A stretch of 64,000 bases of DNA, from positions 11,908,181 through 11,972,180 of the forward strand of contig CM028884.1 of assembly GCA_016801885.1 (NCBI GenBank), in the 5' to 3' direction. Below are positions 37,354-50,500 of the stretch, piece after piece. Numbering within the stretch: position 1 is the first letter of the stretch; each line of letters begins with the position of its first letter. The DNA comes from Toxotes chatareus (taxonomy: Eukaryota; Chordata; Actinopteri; Toxotidae). The position numbers were made by a program, and so were the translations under genes. Under the pieces are notes generated by a model. It was not told where the DNA came from and did not search any database. It was given only the letters and a program-made list of their open reading frames with translations.

Positions 37354-39224
37354 ATGTGTGAAAAAAAAACATTAACACACACTTCTTGATTCAGTGGTTA
37401 TGTTGTTTGTTGAGTAGCTGAAGCATCATACAAACCTTGTAAAGGCCTTTACGATTAATGCTTTCTGAAAGCGATGCCACCCAAGAAGGCTGAAAAGGCT
37501 CTTTTTTTGATGCAGGCAAATATTGTGTTGGAGTCACTGTCAGAGTATAATGAAATGGGTATTTATGCAACCATGCACACAGTTCAAACTGATGCTAAGC
37601 TTGTCGACAGACAGAATCCGTAATCAGTCACCAACTCAGGGCCCGGGGGGACGTGCTGTTCTAATGAAATCAGAGGAAAAACAGAAAATCCTCAAAGAAT
37701 AGAACCCACCAGTCTGCAGACATTTTACTACAAGTTTTCAAGGGTTTTTTTTTTCCAATTCTTGATGAGTACTGACAAGAATCACAAGAAACAGCATTGT
37801 ACTGTAATTCCTGTGAGATCTCTGTGGAGCTTAATAGCGAAACGGAAGAAAGCTGTGTTCAGAGAAGATTTTTGTGTGGGGTTTTAGCTGTCATGCCAGG
37901 CAAAAAAGGAAATTAACAAAATGCCAACAGCTGAATGCGGAAATACACGGACAAGGAAGTCTCTTCAACAGACTCTGGCATCACACTCCTATCAACATTA
38001 CCTGGGGAAGAACTATGAGCTAATTAATCATCCACTATAACAATATGCACCACAGCACACACTGGTACCCTGTAGATAGTTAAAGGTAAAATAGATTGCA
38101 ACATTATATGTCATTTGATAGCTGCTGTCATCCAAACACAATGTGGGGTCAATAGGAGAATCGTACCCCTAACCCTTGTAGAATTAAGGTCACACTTTAT
38201 ACACACTGACCCACATGCTATGTAGGACAACAATGAAACGCTCCAGTGGCTAAAAATAATTCAGCTTTTACTTGCCACATGCCATACATAAATGATCAAC
38301 ATATATTCTTCAGGAACAGAAAATAACGAAATGAAAATAACAATAAAAATCAAACAAATTTCATATTATCATAAATTTACATCAGTAGTTTGCTGGCCCT
38401 CAGAGGACAAGCTTGAAACTCTAAGTTGCACATGCATCAAAGTGAGACCTCAGATAGGGAGGGACCCCTAAATGTGTTAGTAGATATTGTGGAGAAGGTG
38501 TAAAATGGTTTTCTTTGTAACTCATTATGTCTGAAAGGGTCAGCCAAAAGTTCAGTTCAGTTAATGTAGAATACTAGAAGAAGCTAAATACTTGAAAGTA
38601 CCTGAATCCTAAGTACTCTGTGTTAATAAATCATCAAATTGTTATAGGAGGATAACTCCTTCGCTGTTCCTTACTGGTTCTCCCTTGGTAGTGTTGGCAT
38701 TTACTCCTAAAAACCAAAAAAATTGAATTTGGATTTTAGACGGTTTGGTACTTTCTGTTCATAGTGATCTTAGGAAAATGACACATTATACAGCAAGGCT
38801 GAATCTCTGCCTGCTCCACTGCTCCTTATCATTTATATTTTATACAGTTGTAAGAAAAAAATGGCTATTTCTTGGGAAAATCATCCCATCATGCTGTATG
38901 TGATATGAAAGGATAGTATTGTAGTACCCCTGCCTGGGTAAGCGTTAGAATGGTAATGGCTTTAGGTTTTAAGTAGAGGGTAAGTGCCTAGTGATTCATG
39001 TCCCGATCTCTTAACAGTCACTGAGACTAAAATGAAAAGTCTTGCTGAAAGCCGTTGAACATGTTGAGTGGCAGACTGCAAATGAACCTGAAAACTCACA
39101 GTTTAGCAAAATATCACAGATTTCCTGGGAATAAGGGTTGCACAAACAATGAAATGTGCCTTTTACTGAAAGCAACGGCAACAGGCCATGTTAAAAATAT
39201 AAAAGTCAAATGTGACTGAACATC
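37354..39224. other. Non-coding stretch, no gene seen
   Basis: AT-rich unique sequence; no gene or clear repeat recognised. Confidence 0.45.
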
Positions 39225-39500
39225 ATGGATGGATTACTGAATGCGTCCCTTGAGCCCCCGGGCCTGTATAGGAAGTGACAGCCCCTGTAAGAAGTGACTG
39301 TTAGTATTTCTTGTTTGAAAGTCAGAGAGGCAAAATGACCAAAATTGGAAGCACAGCGACTGAAAACAGATAGAAAATGATTGCAAAATGACAACAAATA
39401 ATACGACTAGTGTCTCTTTCAGTCTATAGAGGGTCCTACATAGGAGGGGTGAGGGGCCATTTCTAATAATTTGTCCATGCTGGATATGCTTTGCTCGACA
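39225..39500 (+). repeat. Possible decayed fish repeat with CAAAATGAC words
   Basis: The words GGATGGATTACTGAATGCG, GAGCCCCCGGGCCTGTATAGG, GCAAAATGACCAAAA, GCAAAATGACAACAAA, GTCTCTTTCAGTC and GAGGGTCCT follow the order of a fish interspersed repeat I recall. The evidence is recall of word order in a degraded copy; ends and class are unknown. Confidence 0.4.
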
Positions 39501-40639
39501 CCTGTCCCTTTGAGATAATGGAGGCCCTACTGACTAGAGACTGTTTGCCTCAAGGCAGTATTATGTGCAGTTAGTTAAATAAAGGCCAAGGCATGAAACT
39601 TTTCCTGTCACAGAGGCTGATGGACACTAAATTTTCCTGCTCAATTTAAAATTTTAGCAGCTCAGGCAGTTTTAGAATAGGAAAAACGCAGTTTGAAAAC
39701 AATCTTCCGACCTGCCAGGGTAAAAGTGAGACAGCCTGAGCCACCCACCACAGCCAAAATTATACAGCATTTGGCTGGTGAATGGGGTGATTTCATGCCC
39801 AGATGGTGGCCAAGCACTGTTATAAATACACATCATCTTATATATTTAATGCCATTGTTGGGATTTGTTCACAATTTACTGGCTGACAACTGCCTTAAAT
39901 GGTGAAACTGGCTTATCAGGTTGCCAAGCCAGAAAGTTCTGAAACTATGAAAAGCTGCAAAGGGGGAGCATTGGATCAACATCTACTTAACACATCTCCA
40001 CAGATAGCAAGACACTTCAAGTACTTTGACAGGGCTGACATGAGTCCTCTTGATAATAAGGATGGGGGCATATACTGTCGACAGGGTGTTCCATGGTTGG
40101 AAAGTTTATTTCTTTTCCCCTTTGCTGTCAGCAACAGCCATCTATATTTAATATTTCCATTTCCCTTCAGCCTGCCCTGTTGGCCTGGCCTTGGGTGATG
40201 CTGCAAAACATGCAGTCATTTTGTAGATTACTGAGATGCCTCGATGACCAGAATGTATTGAGGTGACTTAGTTAAAAGTTGATGAAGATATAAAATAAGA
40301 TATACATTGTATACTACATCTAGTCAGAGTATGTGAAGATGAAAATGTTTCGGCGCTACAGAGGAGCAAAATTCAAGATTTTCCTCAAAGTGGGGCCGAA
40401 GTTCATTATTGTAATAGCCAAAACAGACCTGAAATGTGTCTTTAACGTCCTCCTGTGAACCTACATGATTCGCAGCTGGAAAACAGAAATGCAAACTATG
40501 ATATATGTTATAATTTATTATGATATTATATATTATGATTGTATGTTAATATAAATGCCTATGTGCAGATTTTTCAGTGACTATTTTGGTCATTCATATT
40601 AAAACTTACATGTTAAAGAATTTAACAATAATTTGATGT
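39501..40639. other. Non-coding stretch, no gene seen
   Basis: A 99-codon plus-strand frame (39899-40198) lacks domains and clear splice sites, so it is not called as a gene. Confidence 0.45.
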
Positions 40640-41005
40640 TAACAGTGAATCACACGACTATTTGTATGTAAAAGAGTTGTGTGATTCACCGAGAGAATTG
40701 TCACTTGACTTTGCAGTTCCCCTTTGCTCTCGGAGCATTGTAACATCTTGTAGCTCACTGTTTTAGTTTTATGGTCCACAGCTTTACTTTTTTGATTCAC
40801 CGTTGCTGCTCTCATAGCATGTTTTCGAACGCAGCAGGCAGCTGTTTTTTTTTAGCAAAAAAGCTCTAAGAAACCCCTCCATTCTCAGCCTTTCATCCAG
40901 ACGGACAACAAACGACTAGCTAGAAAACACAACTCCAAATAGATTCATATTGCTCCTTGTCTGCTGGATGTGTAAAAAGGCAACTGTTATATGTGTATGT
41001 GTAAG
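40640..41005 (+). repeat. Decayed fish interspersed repeat with foldback end
   Basis: The words GTGATTCACCGAGAG, TTGTAGCTCACTGTTTTAG, TGGTCCACAGCTTTACTTTT, CACCGTTGCTGCTCTC, CGCAGCAGGCAGCTGTTTTT, AAAGCTCTAAGAAACCCC, CATCCAGACGGACAACAAAC and GACTAGCTAGAAAACACAAC follow an abundant fish repeat I recall. Its left edge is a hairpin: GTGAATCACACGACT (40645-40659) pairs with AGTTGTGTGATTCAC (40675-40689), 14 of 15 plus one G-T. The right end is not defined. Confidence 0.55.
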
Positions 41006-43789
41006 TGTTGTGCTCACAGCTCCTTTCTGCAGCTCCCAAGTGGCCACACACAGGGGCAGTGTGCACGGGCAAAATTTGCTCATAAAAGTTGGCATCACAA
41101 AGTCAGTATGTTTCAGCAGTCATCATAGTTACCAGATATCAGGTTTGGTTTTCCTCCCATCGAGAAAAAACTGACATTTTGTGCTTATACAGCACTGTAT
41201 GGAAAGAAATTGCCACGTACTTGAAAAAAAAAAAAAAAAACCTTAGCTGCAGTGAATATTTTTTTTCCTGTTTTGCCAGAGTTTCGATTTTGTTGTGTTT
41301 CATTGTGCCTGAGTTGAGTTTTCATATCAGTGCATGTATTATATCAGGCTCTGCTTACTGTCAATCTCCTTACTCCCACAAGGAAAAGCAGAAGCCTCGG
41401 CAAGAAAATAATCCCCTTGGAACCATGCCACTTTACAATCTTACAATGTCAAATACTTTTTTAATGACAGAGACATTACTTAATCTCAACATAGGTTTGA
41501 CAATGTAAACTTTATAGTTTCAAAACAGCAAAGATCTAAATATAAAATTAATTTCACTGCATGCTATGCAAATGAAGAAAATTAAACTTGACAAGACGTG
41601 CATAGTATTTAATTGCAGCAGTAGACAAAAATGGCTTATTTAATGTTCTCTAGTGTGCGCAAGCTTGATCCAGACACAGAATGTGCAGCGATGTAGATGT
41701 GACTACAGATGGGAGACTTAATAGAGTACACACCTGAGGAAAGCCTGTTAATGATACAGCAACGTGATTGGGTTTTGTTTTAAGAGCCTTTTTTCTGGTT
41801 TGTCCCCAGGGTGTGCTGCCATGTTGTGTTGGTATCTACGCTCAGAGAGAACAGGATAAAGGAACAGCTGTTGCCGCTGCTCTCCTCTTGGTCCTGACCA
41901 AGCTGTCCCCATTCTATCTATCTATCTTTGTGTGATTTCTTTCTGTCTACTGGATGCCTTCCGCTGTCCCTGTCTCTTCCTTGCATCTCTACTTACGCAT
42001 GCAAGCATACACAGGAGTGGTTTTAACAAAGGTGCTTCATTTTTAGTACATGATAGCACTGTGTATCTCACACGTAGGTCATGCAACATAATTTGTGGTA
42101 CTCAAGAAATGCAATTCAAGCCCATGTCAGTTTACACTCACATGGGTATAGGTAACCTTGTTTGCTTCCTTTAGTTTAAAGCCGACATTCATCTTGTTCA
42201 GGCTGAAGAAACAATGAGGACGTGATGTACAAGAGGTTCTTGGGTAAACTTTTTCTTGACATGAAAGAGTTTTGCTTGTCAAAAAAACACGCACACAAGC
42301 ACGACTCCGAGTTTGAGAAATTTTTCCTTCCTCCCCTAATTCTATCCTGGTCTATGTATGTCGCTCAGTCAGACATGTGAATTGGCCCCAGTTGTCTGAC
42401 TGATGTGTTATTCTGGACAGGGAGCTGTGCTGTGCTCTGTATTCTGTCTTCAGACACAGTGAGGACTCCTCAGTTCGTTGCCAGCATTCAGGCCTCTGGG
42501 ACAGTATTGTCCAGATGTTTCTCTCCAAAACCAGGAGGTTCCCCTGCCTGAGGGAACTCAGTGCTCTAATTTTTACGTTGCTATATGTGCCACTATGTTT
42601 GTGAACGCTCTGGTTGGCCCACTGCAGCAGCAGTACTATACTCAACAAATTAAGATGTACATGCATCCACCATGCAGTCTGATTTTAATGTGGAGCTACA
42701 TGATCACACAATAAGTAATTGCGACTGCAAATTGGTATGCAACTATTTCCAATGCTAGGTGTGATGGACACATTTCAAAATGTTTAATAACCAGTTATAC
42801 AAATTACATGTATTTTATATAGTATAATTCAACCAGTTTTGATATGTTTTATATGTTTGAGTCTGGGATTTAAGAAATACATTTACGCTCTGTTGTTAGA
42901 TTTTCTTGAACATGTTCAATTAATAACGTTTATGCCACTGCATAAAAGGCAGTTAATTTAATCGTATTTGTTCAATATAAAGCGGACATGAATTTAGTGG
43001 CCCTGCAATTACATCTTCATTTAGGACCATTGTATAGTTTCTGGGACATAGCTATTAGCGATTGTGTGTTCATTATACTCTACATTATCCTTTATTTCAT
43101 CTCTCTCCCTCTTTTTCAGTCTGTTCCCTGCCCTCTTTTTCTGTTGCTTTCATTGACAAAAGCCCTGTGGCGGTTTTAACATTACTGAAGCAGTTGTCTG
43201 GGCTTTAATCTGTGACTTGGGGCTGTCATTATCCATCAGAAGAGACACTTTGTCCCTTCCAATTTTCTGCCCGTGTCCATCTTTCCCTTTCGCACCACCT
43301 AAACTTTGAATTATCCCTCTGCCTCTGTCTGCCTCATAAATATTCAACATGCCGACCAGTAATTTACACACACAATCTGCCTCTCTCCATCATTTCTACA
43401 CCTGGACACATGGACGTTGACACTCCTCTCTGTCCTAATCTGTTTTCATGTCCTTTATTTCTCTCTTCTTCTCCTCCTTCTCTACTCTTGTCTTCTTTCT
43501 ACTTCTTGCATCTCCTGTCAGGTCTCCTCTCCTCACACATCCTGCATCCCATCTAACCTTGTCCCCAAAACAATCCTAGCATTATATGCAGAAGGGCTGA
43601 ACTTATACAACTAAATATTCAGCTTGAAGGTTCATTCTTGACCTTGGAAACAACCATTTCCCAACACAAGGTCCAACTTGCTTGTTGGTTTACTTATCTT
43701 TTTTTTTTTTTGCTATTCTACCACAGCAGAAATGTTGCTCTACCATTACTGTATGTGAAAACAAAGATCTGTCTTTACTATGTGGTCTC
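41006..43789. other. Non-coding stretch, no gene seen
   Basis: An A run of about 17 lies near 41225-41240 and pyrimidine-rich DNA at 43430-43530. No gene recognised; open frames up to 139 codons lack domains. Confidence 0.45.
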
Positions 43790-44007
43790 GGCTTATAACA
43801 TTGGTCATTCATCAGAAGGTTGGTGATTCAATCTCCCACTTGCTGAAGTGTCCTTAAGTCACAGGCTGAACCACAATTGCTTTTGATTGTTAAGCCAGCC
43901 TTGCATGGCAGCTTGCTTGCACATGTGTGTGTAAATGCATGACTATAGTATAATAATGAAGCTCTTTGGAGAAAACCACCATATACATGTAAATGAAATC
44001 CATTTAC
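43790..44007 (+). repeat. Decayed 'CAGAAGGTTGGTGGTTC...AATCCATTTACC' repeat
   Basis: The words CATCAGAAGGTTGGTGATTC, TGAAGTGTCCTTAAG, GGCTGAACC, CCAGCCTTGCATGGCAGCTT, GTGTGTGTAAATG, AAGCTCTTTGGAGAAAACCA, ATATACATGTAAATGAAATC and CCATTTAC follow in order the very common fish repeat I recall, which ends '...aaagcgctatataaatgcagtccatttacc'. The first part resembles a pol III B box. Whether the parent is a SINE or a DNA element is not certain. Confidence 0.65.
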
Positions 44008-44319
44008 ATATGTACATTTGTGTTTTTTGTTTGGATAATGAGAACACAGCTTTTCAACAGCACATACACACATACACAATTGAATTAAGACAAAAATATG
44101 TAATTTGCTTTAATATTATGGCAACCATCTCATTGTTAGAGATGCTCATATTTAAGAGGCAATGCAAAAGTGTACATGTGTTAAAAAAGGGTGGTAAAAT
44201 AATCCTTATTTTGCTAAATATTTAATATTAAATCATAATTTTATTTTCTTGCTGTTTTCTGGTGCACAAAACGATGGTTATTTGAAGTTATTTGCTTGAT
44301 TTATGTGTCTGCCACGTTT
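44008..44319. other. Non-coding stretch, no gene seen
   Basis: AT-rich; no feature recognised. Confidence 0.5.
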
Positions 44320-44594
44320 CTTTTATTGTCACTGGTCCAATCACACAGTATTGAAATGCTATAGGAGGGAGGAAGCAAGTCCCGCCCTCTTTCAGGTAGC
44401 AGTTGCGGTAGTATGTGCGAGAAACAGCGACAGAAACACATGCTAAAGAGTAAGAAATGAGACGTAAACTGTCATCGCTTATTACACATTAGGTTCCAAC
44501 CATCTAAAAGTAGGCGGAAGGGATACCAGAAGTGACTGAGACGACCTGAATCCTGTTGATGTGGGTTTACTGTAATTGGACCATCTAGGTGAGT
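44320..44594 (+). promoter_or_regulatory. Promoter-like spot with possible first-exon donor
   Basis: Visible elements are a CCAAT word (44338-44342), a GC-box-like CCCGCCC (44380-44386), several CpGs, and at 44588-44594 a strong donor AG|GTGAGT. About 570 bp downstream an acceptor TATTGTTGTGCAG (ends 45163) and a donor GATG|GTGAGC (45244) enclose 80 open nt reading LGFLDISGSFLDF. Together these could be a first non-coding exon and a second exon of an unidentified gene. Each signal is individually common, so this is weak. Confidence 0.25.
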
Positions 44595-44659
44595 CATTTT
44601 CAGCTAGGCTAATGTAGCTAATGGCGGTAGCCTATGTCGCTTCGGCACACTGCGCACCA

Positions 44660-44661
<2 letters not shown>

Positions 44662-44726
<65 letters not shown>
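44662..44726. repeat. (TG)n microsatellite
   Basis: About 32 TG units, uninterrupted. Confidence 0.97.
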
Positions 44727-44732
<6 letters not shown>

Positions 44733-47388
44733 TTGCGTAGTCGGTAATGTGACAACTGCAAAATGCCATAGTTGCTGCTGTGACATGTTTAAAGCTCATG
44801 AACGGGGCCCATGTTTCACTGTTAACATGTAGTAAGTGAATGTGAAATGTAGCAGTGTAGCTAGTGTGCTAAGGTGCGAAAGATTTCATATTGAATTGTG
44901 TTTCAGTTCATGATGTAAGGACAAGCATGTAAAAAGGAATGGTAATCATCACAAGCATTATTTGGTTAAAAGCCAAAAAACAATTGATAATGAATTTAAC
45001 ATGGATTACAAACATTCCATTAAGTGTTTTGGGTTCATCCTGCTGCTTTTATCACAGAACTATGTCATGAGTATATTATCTACTGTGTTTTCTGAGAATA
45101 TATATGATCATGTGATCAAATTTTAGATACTGTAATCAATAAGAATTTTATATTGTTGTGCAGGCTAGGTTTTCTTGATATCAGTGGAAGCTTCTTGGAT
45201 TTCAGAAACTGGGAACTGGATTTTCTCTCTGGCGAGGGAGATGGTGAGCCACTGGGAGATGTGATTGCTTCTTCATCAGGGAGGGATCTCACCTGTTCCT
45301 TCTTCCTCACACAAGTTCACCGGTGTGGTAGGATTTATTCTATTCTAATGCTGACTTACTACAAATAACAGGGTGCTCCCAGAGAAAAAAAACACAGAAA
45401 CTTTACTAGGATGATGAACAGTAACAACTCTTTGACCTTTCATGCCTAAAGGATCCAACTGACAAAATTAGACAACCTGACTGAAAGAAGCTGTGTAGAA
45501 CTATAAACTGCTTCAAGTATTGGAACGTGAGAAGCTGAACTGATCTGAAATTCTGTTTGTCATGGACTGAGTTGATGCAGCATGTACCTCCGTGAACTTA
45601 TGGTGCTCAGTCATTATTGGTAGGTTAGCAGGTTTACATGTGACTGGAGGCTGTGTACATTTAGCAAAGTTTCCTGATGCAGGAGTGAACAAAATCAGGG
45701 TGTGGGCAGAAATGGAGAAACCAGGTGTAACAGGTTAGAGTGAGAGAAAGGACAAATCAGAGAAAGAGTAGGACAGAGAGAGATAAATAGACAGGGGAGC
45801 TGGGAGAGAGAGAATGGAAGGAACTATAAGAGAGTAGTTGGAAAACACTGTATAATCAGTTTTGTTGGTCTTCGGTTTTTGGTCTGTTGTTTGGTCTGCT
45901 GGTCACAGGCAGGACATTTACACTGTGTCTCACACATAAATCACGTCACATGGCTGAACGAACAGACACAGCCAGCATTTCAGCTCCAACAAAACCCGGC
46001 TCCACGGCTCTGTGTGGCCACACTCCGTGCAAGTACAGTGTATAGTGTACAGTATCTGCACACACGTTCTTTTCACAGTTATGTAGACATATAGTTTGTT
46101 TGCACACGATTATGGTAAGACATGGATATGAACACAGAAATGTGAATGCACGCGTAGACACACACACACGCCATCTGTCCTGTGTTTCAGTGCGAAGATG
46201 AGAGAGCGTTTCCGTCTCTCTTCCTTCCCTGTCTTTCTCTAACTCTCTCCACACCTTTCCATTCCTCCTCTCTTTCCTCTCTCTCTATCTTAGGCAAACT
46301 GCTCCACACGATTTATGCCATTATTGGGAGAGGGAAGAGTAACACTGAATTTATAAATTTGTGTTTGTTGTATTTGGTGGGGGTGGGGTGCAAACAAACG
46401 GCACCGTCACACTCTCCTGGTTTCTGCATTCTTGCGTCCCTCCATGGTGGATAGATGATATCTGGCACAGGTTCCTGGTGCTGGAGCTCTCTCTTTTTGA
46501 TGCTTGTACAAACACGGGGGCTGAGACAACAGTCTCCAAATGCTTTGATGCAATTAGCCAACAGAGTGTGAAGCAGAAAACCTTTGTAGCTTTTTACACA
46601 GGGCACCAAAATAGTGTCAACACAAAAGGACGCAGAGATCAGTTGACAGGAGCCGAGTCTTTTTGTTGATGCCACCCTCTGTGTCTGCCACAGAGAGAGA
46701 GAGAGTGAATCTAACACTCATAAAAACTGGGTAAAAGACAGCAGAGGGATGAGGGAGGCTCTGATGGGAGCTCTGCTGCCCTGTGGTCTGCGGTTAGTGA
46801 AGGGCATGATCAGACAAAGAAGAGCGCATGGATTTTGGTGGGAACCTTTAAAAATGTTCGGTTGAATATACAAGAAAGGTCAGGCAGAGACAGACAGATT
46901 GATGAAGATAAAGTATAAAGGGAGCAGCCACATGAGCACTGCAGGTGCAAGGTTTTAATTTTCGTGAAATGCAGGACTTGTTCATTTTGACAGAGGTCTA
47001 TGTGTGTGAGGAAAAGTATGAAATTGTCATAAAATCTCTAAATGAGATTTTTAAATATGGTGACTACAGTGCACCTATAATTACGTGCTAATTATGATAT
47101 GTTGTTTATTTCGGTAAAGGGTTCTGCTCTCTAAGCTGCGTGTTCACATCAGCAAACTTTCTTAAGAAGTAGTAAGCTCTCATGAACCGATGATGACATT
47201 TAATATAGTCAGATTTAGAAAATGCAGCTGATTATTCTATGTGAGGTGTAACGGCAATAATACACATAGTTTTTCTATGTGCAATGTAACAAAGCACTTA
47301 GTCTAAGACCTTATTTAAACGTAATTGATGGTAGGATTATGTTCAGATTCAACTGCTGCATTTGTTACTGGCAGCCTGTGGTTTGGTT
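44727..47388. other. Non-coding stretch, no gene seen
   Basis: A GAGA-rich purine tract lies at 45740-45835 and a (GA)n run at 46693-46705. The overlapping plus and minus open frames of 100-134 codons near 46.3-46.7 kb show no domains. Confidence 0.45.
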
Positions 47389-47555
47389 GGGTTTAGACAA
47401 CAAAAGCACTTTGGTTAAGGTTAGAGAAAGACTGTGTTTTTTGTTAAATATAAATAAATAAACAGGCTGTGCCTGAAGTGAAGTGAAGTTTTTCTGTATA
47501 AAACCAGACCACAATCTTTTCCCAGCCTTGACCAAGTGCTGTGAGTGCCTAAACC
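47389..47555. repeat. Inverted-repeat (foldback) element, about 48-bp arms
   Basis: The left arm 47389-47436 (GGGTTTAGACAACAAAAGCA... to GACTGTG) resembles the reverse complement of 47509-47555 over its whole length, with several substitutions. They share GTTTAG, AGCACTT(T)GGT, AAGG and AAAGAYTGTG blocks. The 72-bp middle is AT-rich. The arms use the same words as the decayed repeat at 20050-20530. It looks like a small foldback or MITE-type repeat; target duplication was not identified. Confidence 0.55.
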
Positions 47556-50500
47556 AAAAGTTTCATAAAGCTGTAGTACTTACAAGGGGACATTGTTCTG
47601 CAATATTAGATATTTTGGCAGAAAACAAATATATTGTCTGTGAGGATTTTCAGGATCAAAATAGCTGCCAAATAAATTAACAACATATCGTCATGTTAGC
47701 CGAAAATGCAATTATGTTTATTTAAAAATATTTGCAAATTAATTGTTTATAAATGTCACTTCTAGGAGTCAGATTTGGATTGTTGAACATCTCATTCCAA
47801 ACCCGTGGGCATTAATTTGTTTCAACACTTATATTCTGGGATGGCTTTCTGCAAGATTTTGGCACCAGGGTGTAGCTAACTTTGACTGATTTTCCAATAT
47901 ATGTTGGTGTTTCGTAGCACTGAGATTTCCCTTAATTGGAATGAAAAGGTTTTGCATGACGCAGGGTTAGGATTTGATTACATGTGGCACAGCTTTGCTT
48001 TCACAACTTTTCATCAGCTCATCAGCCTCTGCTGTAATCACCTCCAACTAACCACTGCCACCCAAGCCCTAGATTAGGTTAATAACTTCAGTGGAAAACA
48101 TACAAAGCCAAAGGAAATTGTAGCTTCATGACCAGTTGACTTCCGTTTGTTTTTGACGATGGCTGTATAGCTGACTGACTGTTTTTACATGAGTTGAGCT
48201 CAGCTTGGCACCGCTGGGACTTCCTCCTCTTGGTTAGTTTGCCAGCAATAAACAGACCAGTGCTAGTGGCAATACTGAAGAGATGAACAGAGAAGGAGGA
48301 AGGAAAAGAAGGAAGGGCGAGAGGAAGGAGAAGAATGGAGTTATAGAGGATGAGAGAGAGGGCGAGTGCATGGCGATTCAGATCGAAAGAGTGAACAAAA
48401 TGGAGTGAAAGTCAGGCAGAAAGAGAGAGGATCAAATGGAGGAAGAAAATGAGGGAAAAAAGAGAGACAGTAAGCAAAAGTAAGAGGGAGGGTGAAAAAA
48501 CAGCAGGGCAAGAGTGTTTGGCGAGCTAATTCCCAGATATCGACATTTCTTTGATTAGTAACTGGAGGGAACCATTTAATGAGAGGCATACTTTAATCAA
48601 ACCCCAACATAACACAGCCCACCAAGCCATTTCTTATACAGTGGGGGTGTATGATTTCTCTCCTCAGACTTCCTCCCTTGCACAAGTCAACAGATGATGA
48701 TCTTCCTCAAACTGAGAAGGTAATCACTTGCACAAGTACAGTCAGACATTCAAGTAATTTATTATCTTCAGTGGTTACTGTCGCATATTAAAGCCTCCTT
48801 TGTAGGAGCTTAAGGAGCTGTGTATTGATTCTTTGCTTGGCACATTGGAGCAATAATGGGACATTGTATAGAGGCACTGTCTCTAGTACCTGGGCAGTAA
48901 TTGTGTGTGTGTTAAAATCTCAAGGGAAGAAAGAACCCTCCAACTCTGGAAGTGTGGCTTGTTGTTGTTGGTGTAGGGGACCAGGCTGCCAGAGTGGGAG
49001 AATACAATAGCTGAAGGGGAAGGAGAGAGAGAATGATACAGGTGGGGGAAAAAAAAAGAAGCGAGACCTTTAGGGACAAACAGTTTGAGGAGCGTGAAAT
49101 GTACTATTCTATAGGCAGAAATGCCGTACGGCATGGTGTAGCTTGTGAGCGTTTGTCTCGGTGGTCTCCAGTGCGCTCATTAGGAAGCAGGGACAGCATC
49201 TTAGAGCCCCTCCCTTCCCAAGAGATAGAAAGCAGCTAATTAGAGGTCTGTCCTCCTCCCTGACACATCCACATCCCCTCTGGAGCACTACAGCAAACCA
49301 CTCACTTGTCTAACTCAGCTTGCAACGTGGCAGAGTTTATAAGTGGATAGAAGGATTTGGGCAAATACAAATGGTGGAAAAGGGAGAAAGCTGTTTATTA
49401 AAGTTACAGAATTAAAGAGTAAATATAACAATGCTCACTAAATGCTAACTGCCAACTTGTTCATTAACAGTTATTTATTTAAAAAAAATGACTCTAAAAG
49501 TGCTTATTGATCTGTGTGCGCTGTAAAACTCTCTTGTTCTGCTTATTTATTTTATTTTCAGATATTTTGATAGCAGTGCAGAACAAAATTCTTTATTTGT
49601 ACTAACATTTGTACATAAATACAGCTTAGCTTAAAGATCATTGGTGTTTTAGGTAGAACAGTCAGACTAATGGCATATGAAAACACCAGCTCCTCTTATT
49701 AAAGTGAAACAAACAGTCCAAACAGTGTTTGGACACATTTTGTATAATTTTGTAGCGAGTTTTCAGCTTTGACATGTTAATCATCTTGGAAAAAAAAAAA
49801 AAAAAAAAAAAAAAACAAAGCAAAAGAAAGCATGACAAAAAAGTAGATAAGGCAACAGTAACTGAGAGATTATTTTCAACATTTATTATTAACAGTAAAT
49901 TCACTGATACGTCATACTGTTTTTTATTGCATATCAAAATGGAGAGGTGTTTGTTCAGCAGCTCCTCCAGCTTAAATTGCTGACTCGTCGCCACCTCAGA
50001 TGTGACCCAGAGCAGTGTAGCGGCAACAGACGTACTGGACTTTTTTCATGATGGTAACAATGTAAAACACACAGCTAAGGTGGTAGAACGGTCATGGCTG
50101 ATAGAAACTATAATGACTATGAGTTTAAAACAGGAAACAAACAGTGGTCTCCTGTGTCTGAGTCCTGCATTTTGTGGACATAACCATCACCCCAACCTTC
50201 TCCCCATCTGGATTGTGTCGCTTTATACACAGTGCCACCTGACTTTCTCCTTTGCTCCCGTTGTAATGCCATAACTGTGGGCTGAAATAAGCTGCTTGCA
50301 TAGGCGACCTGTGGGCTCATTTTGTACAGGAGGGTGGTCTCTAATGGTTACATTAGCACAGACAGACATCATATTGCATTACAGGTTTTTGAATAGCATT
50401 TTCAAATAAAGCCACCTTTCTTTCCCAAACTGAAATCCCATTTGTTACACTTTTGTATGTTAGTGACTGCAAAACAAGTGGGGGGGGTCTTTGTCAGTGT

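Noticed and set aside
45110..45310. Serine/proline-rich minus-strand frame (SGSPSPSPERKSS)
   Set aside because: Protein-like composition, but no convincing acceptor or donor on that strand; the plus strand has better splice signals.
46313..46717. 134-codon minus frame overlapping a 102-codon plus frame
   Set aside because: Overlapping long frames on both strands without domains look like chance.
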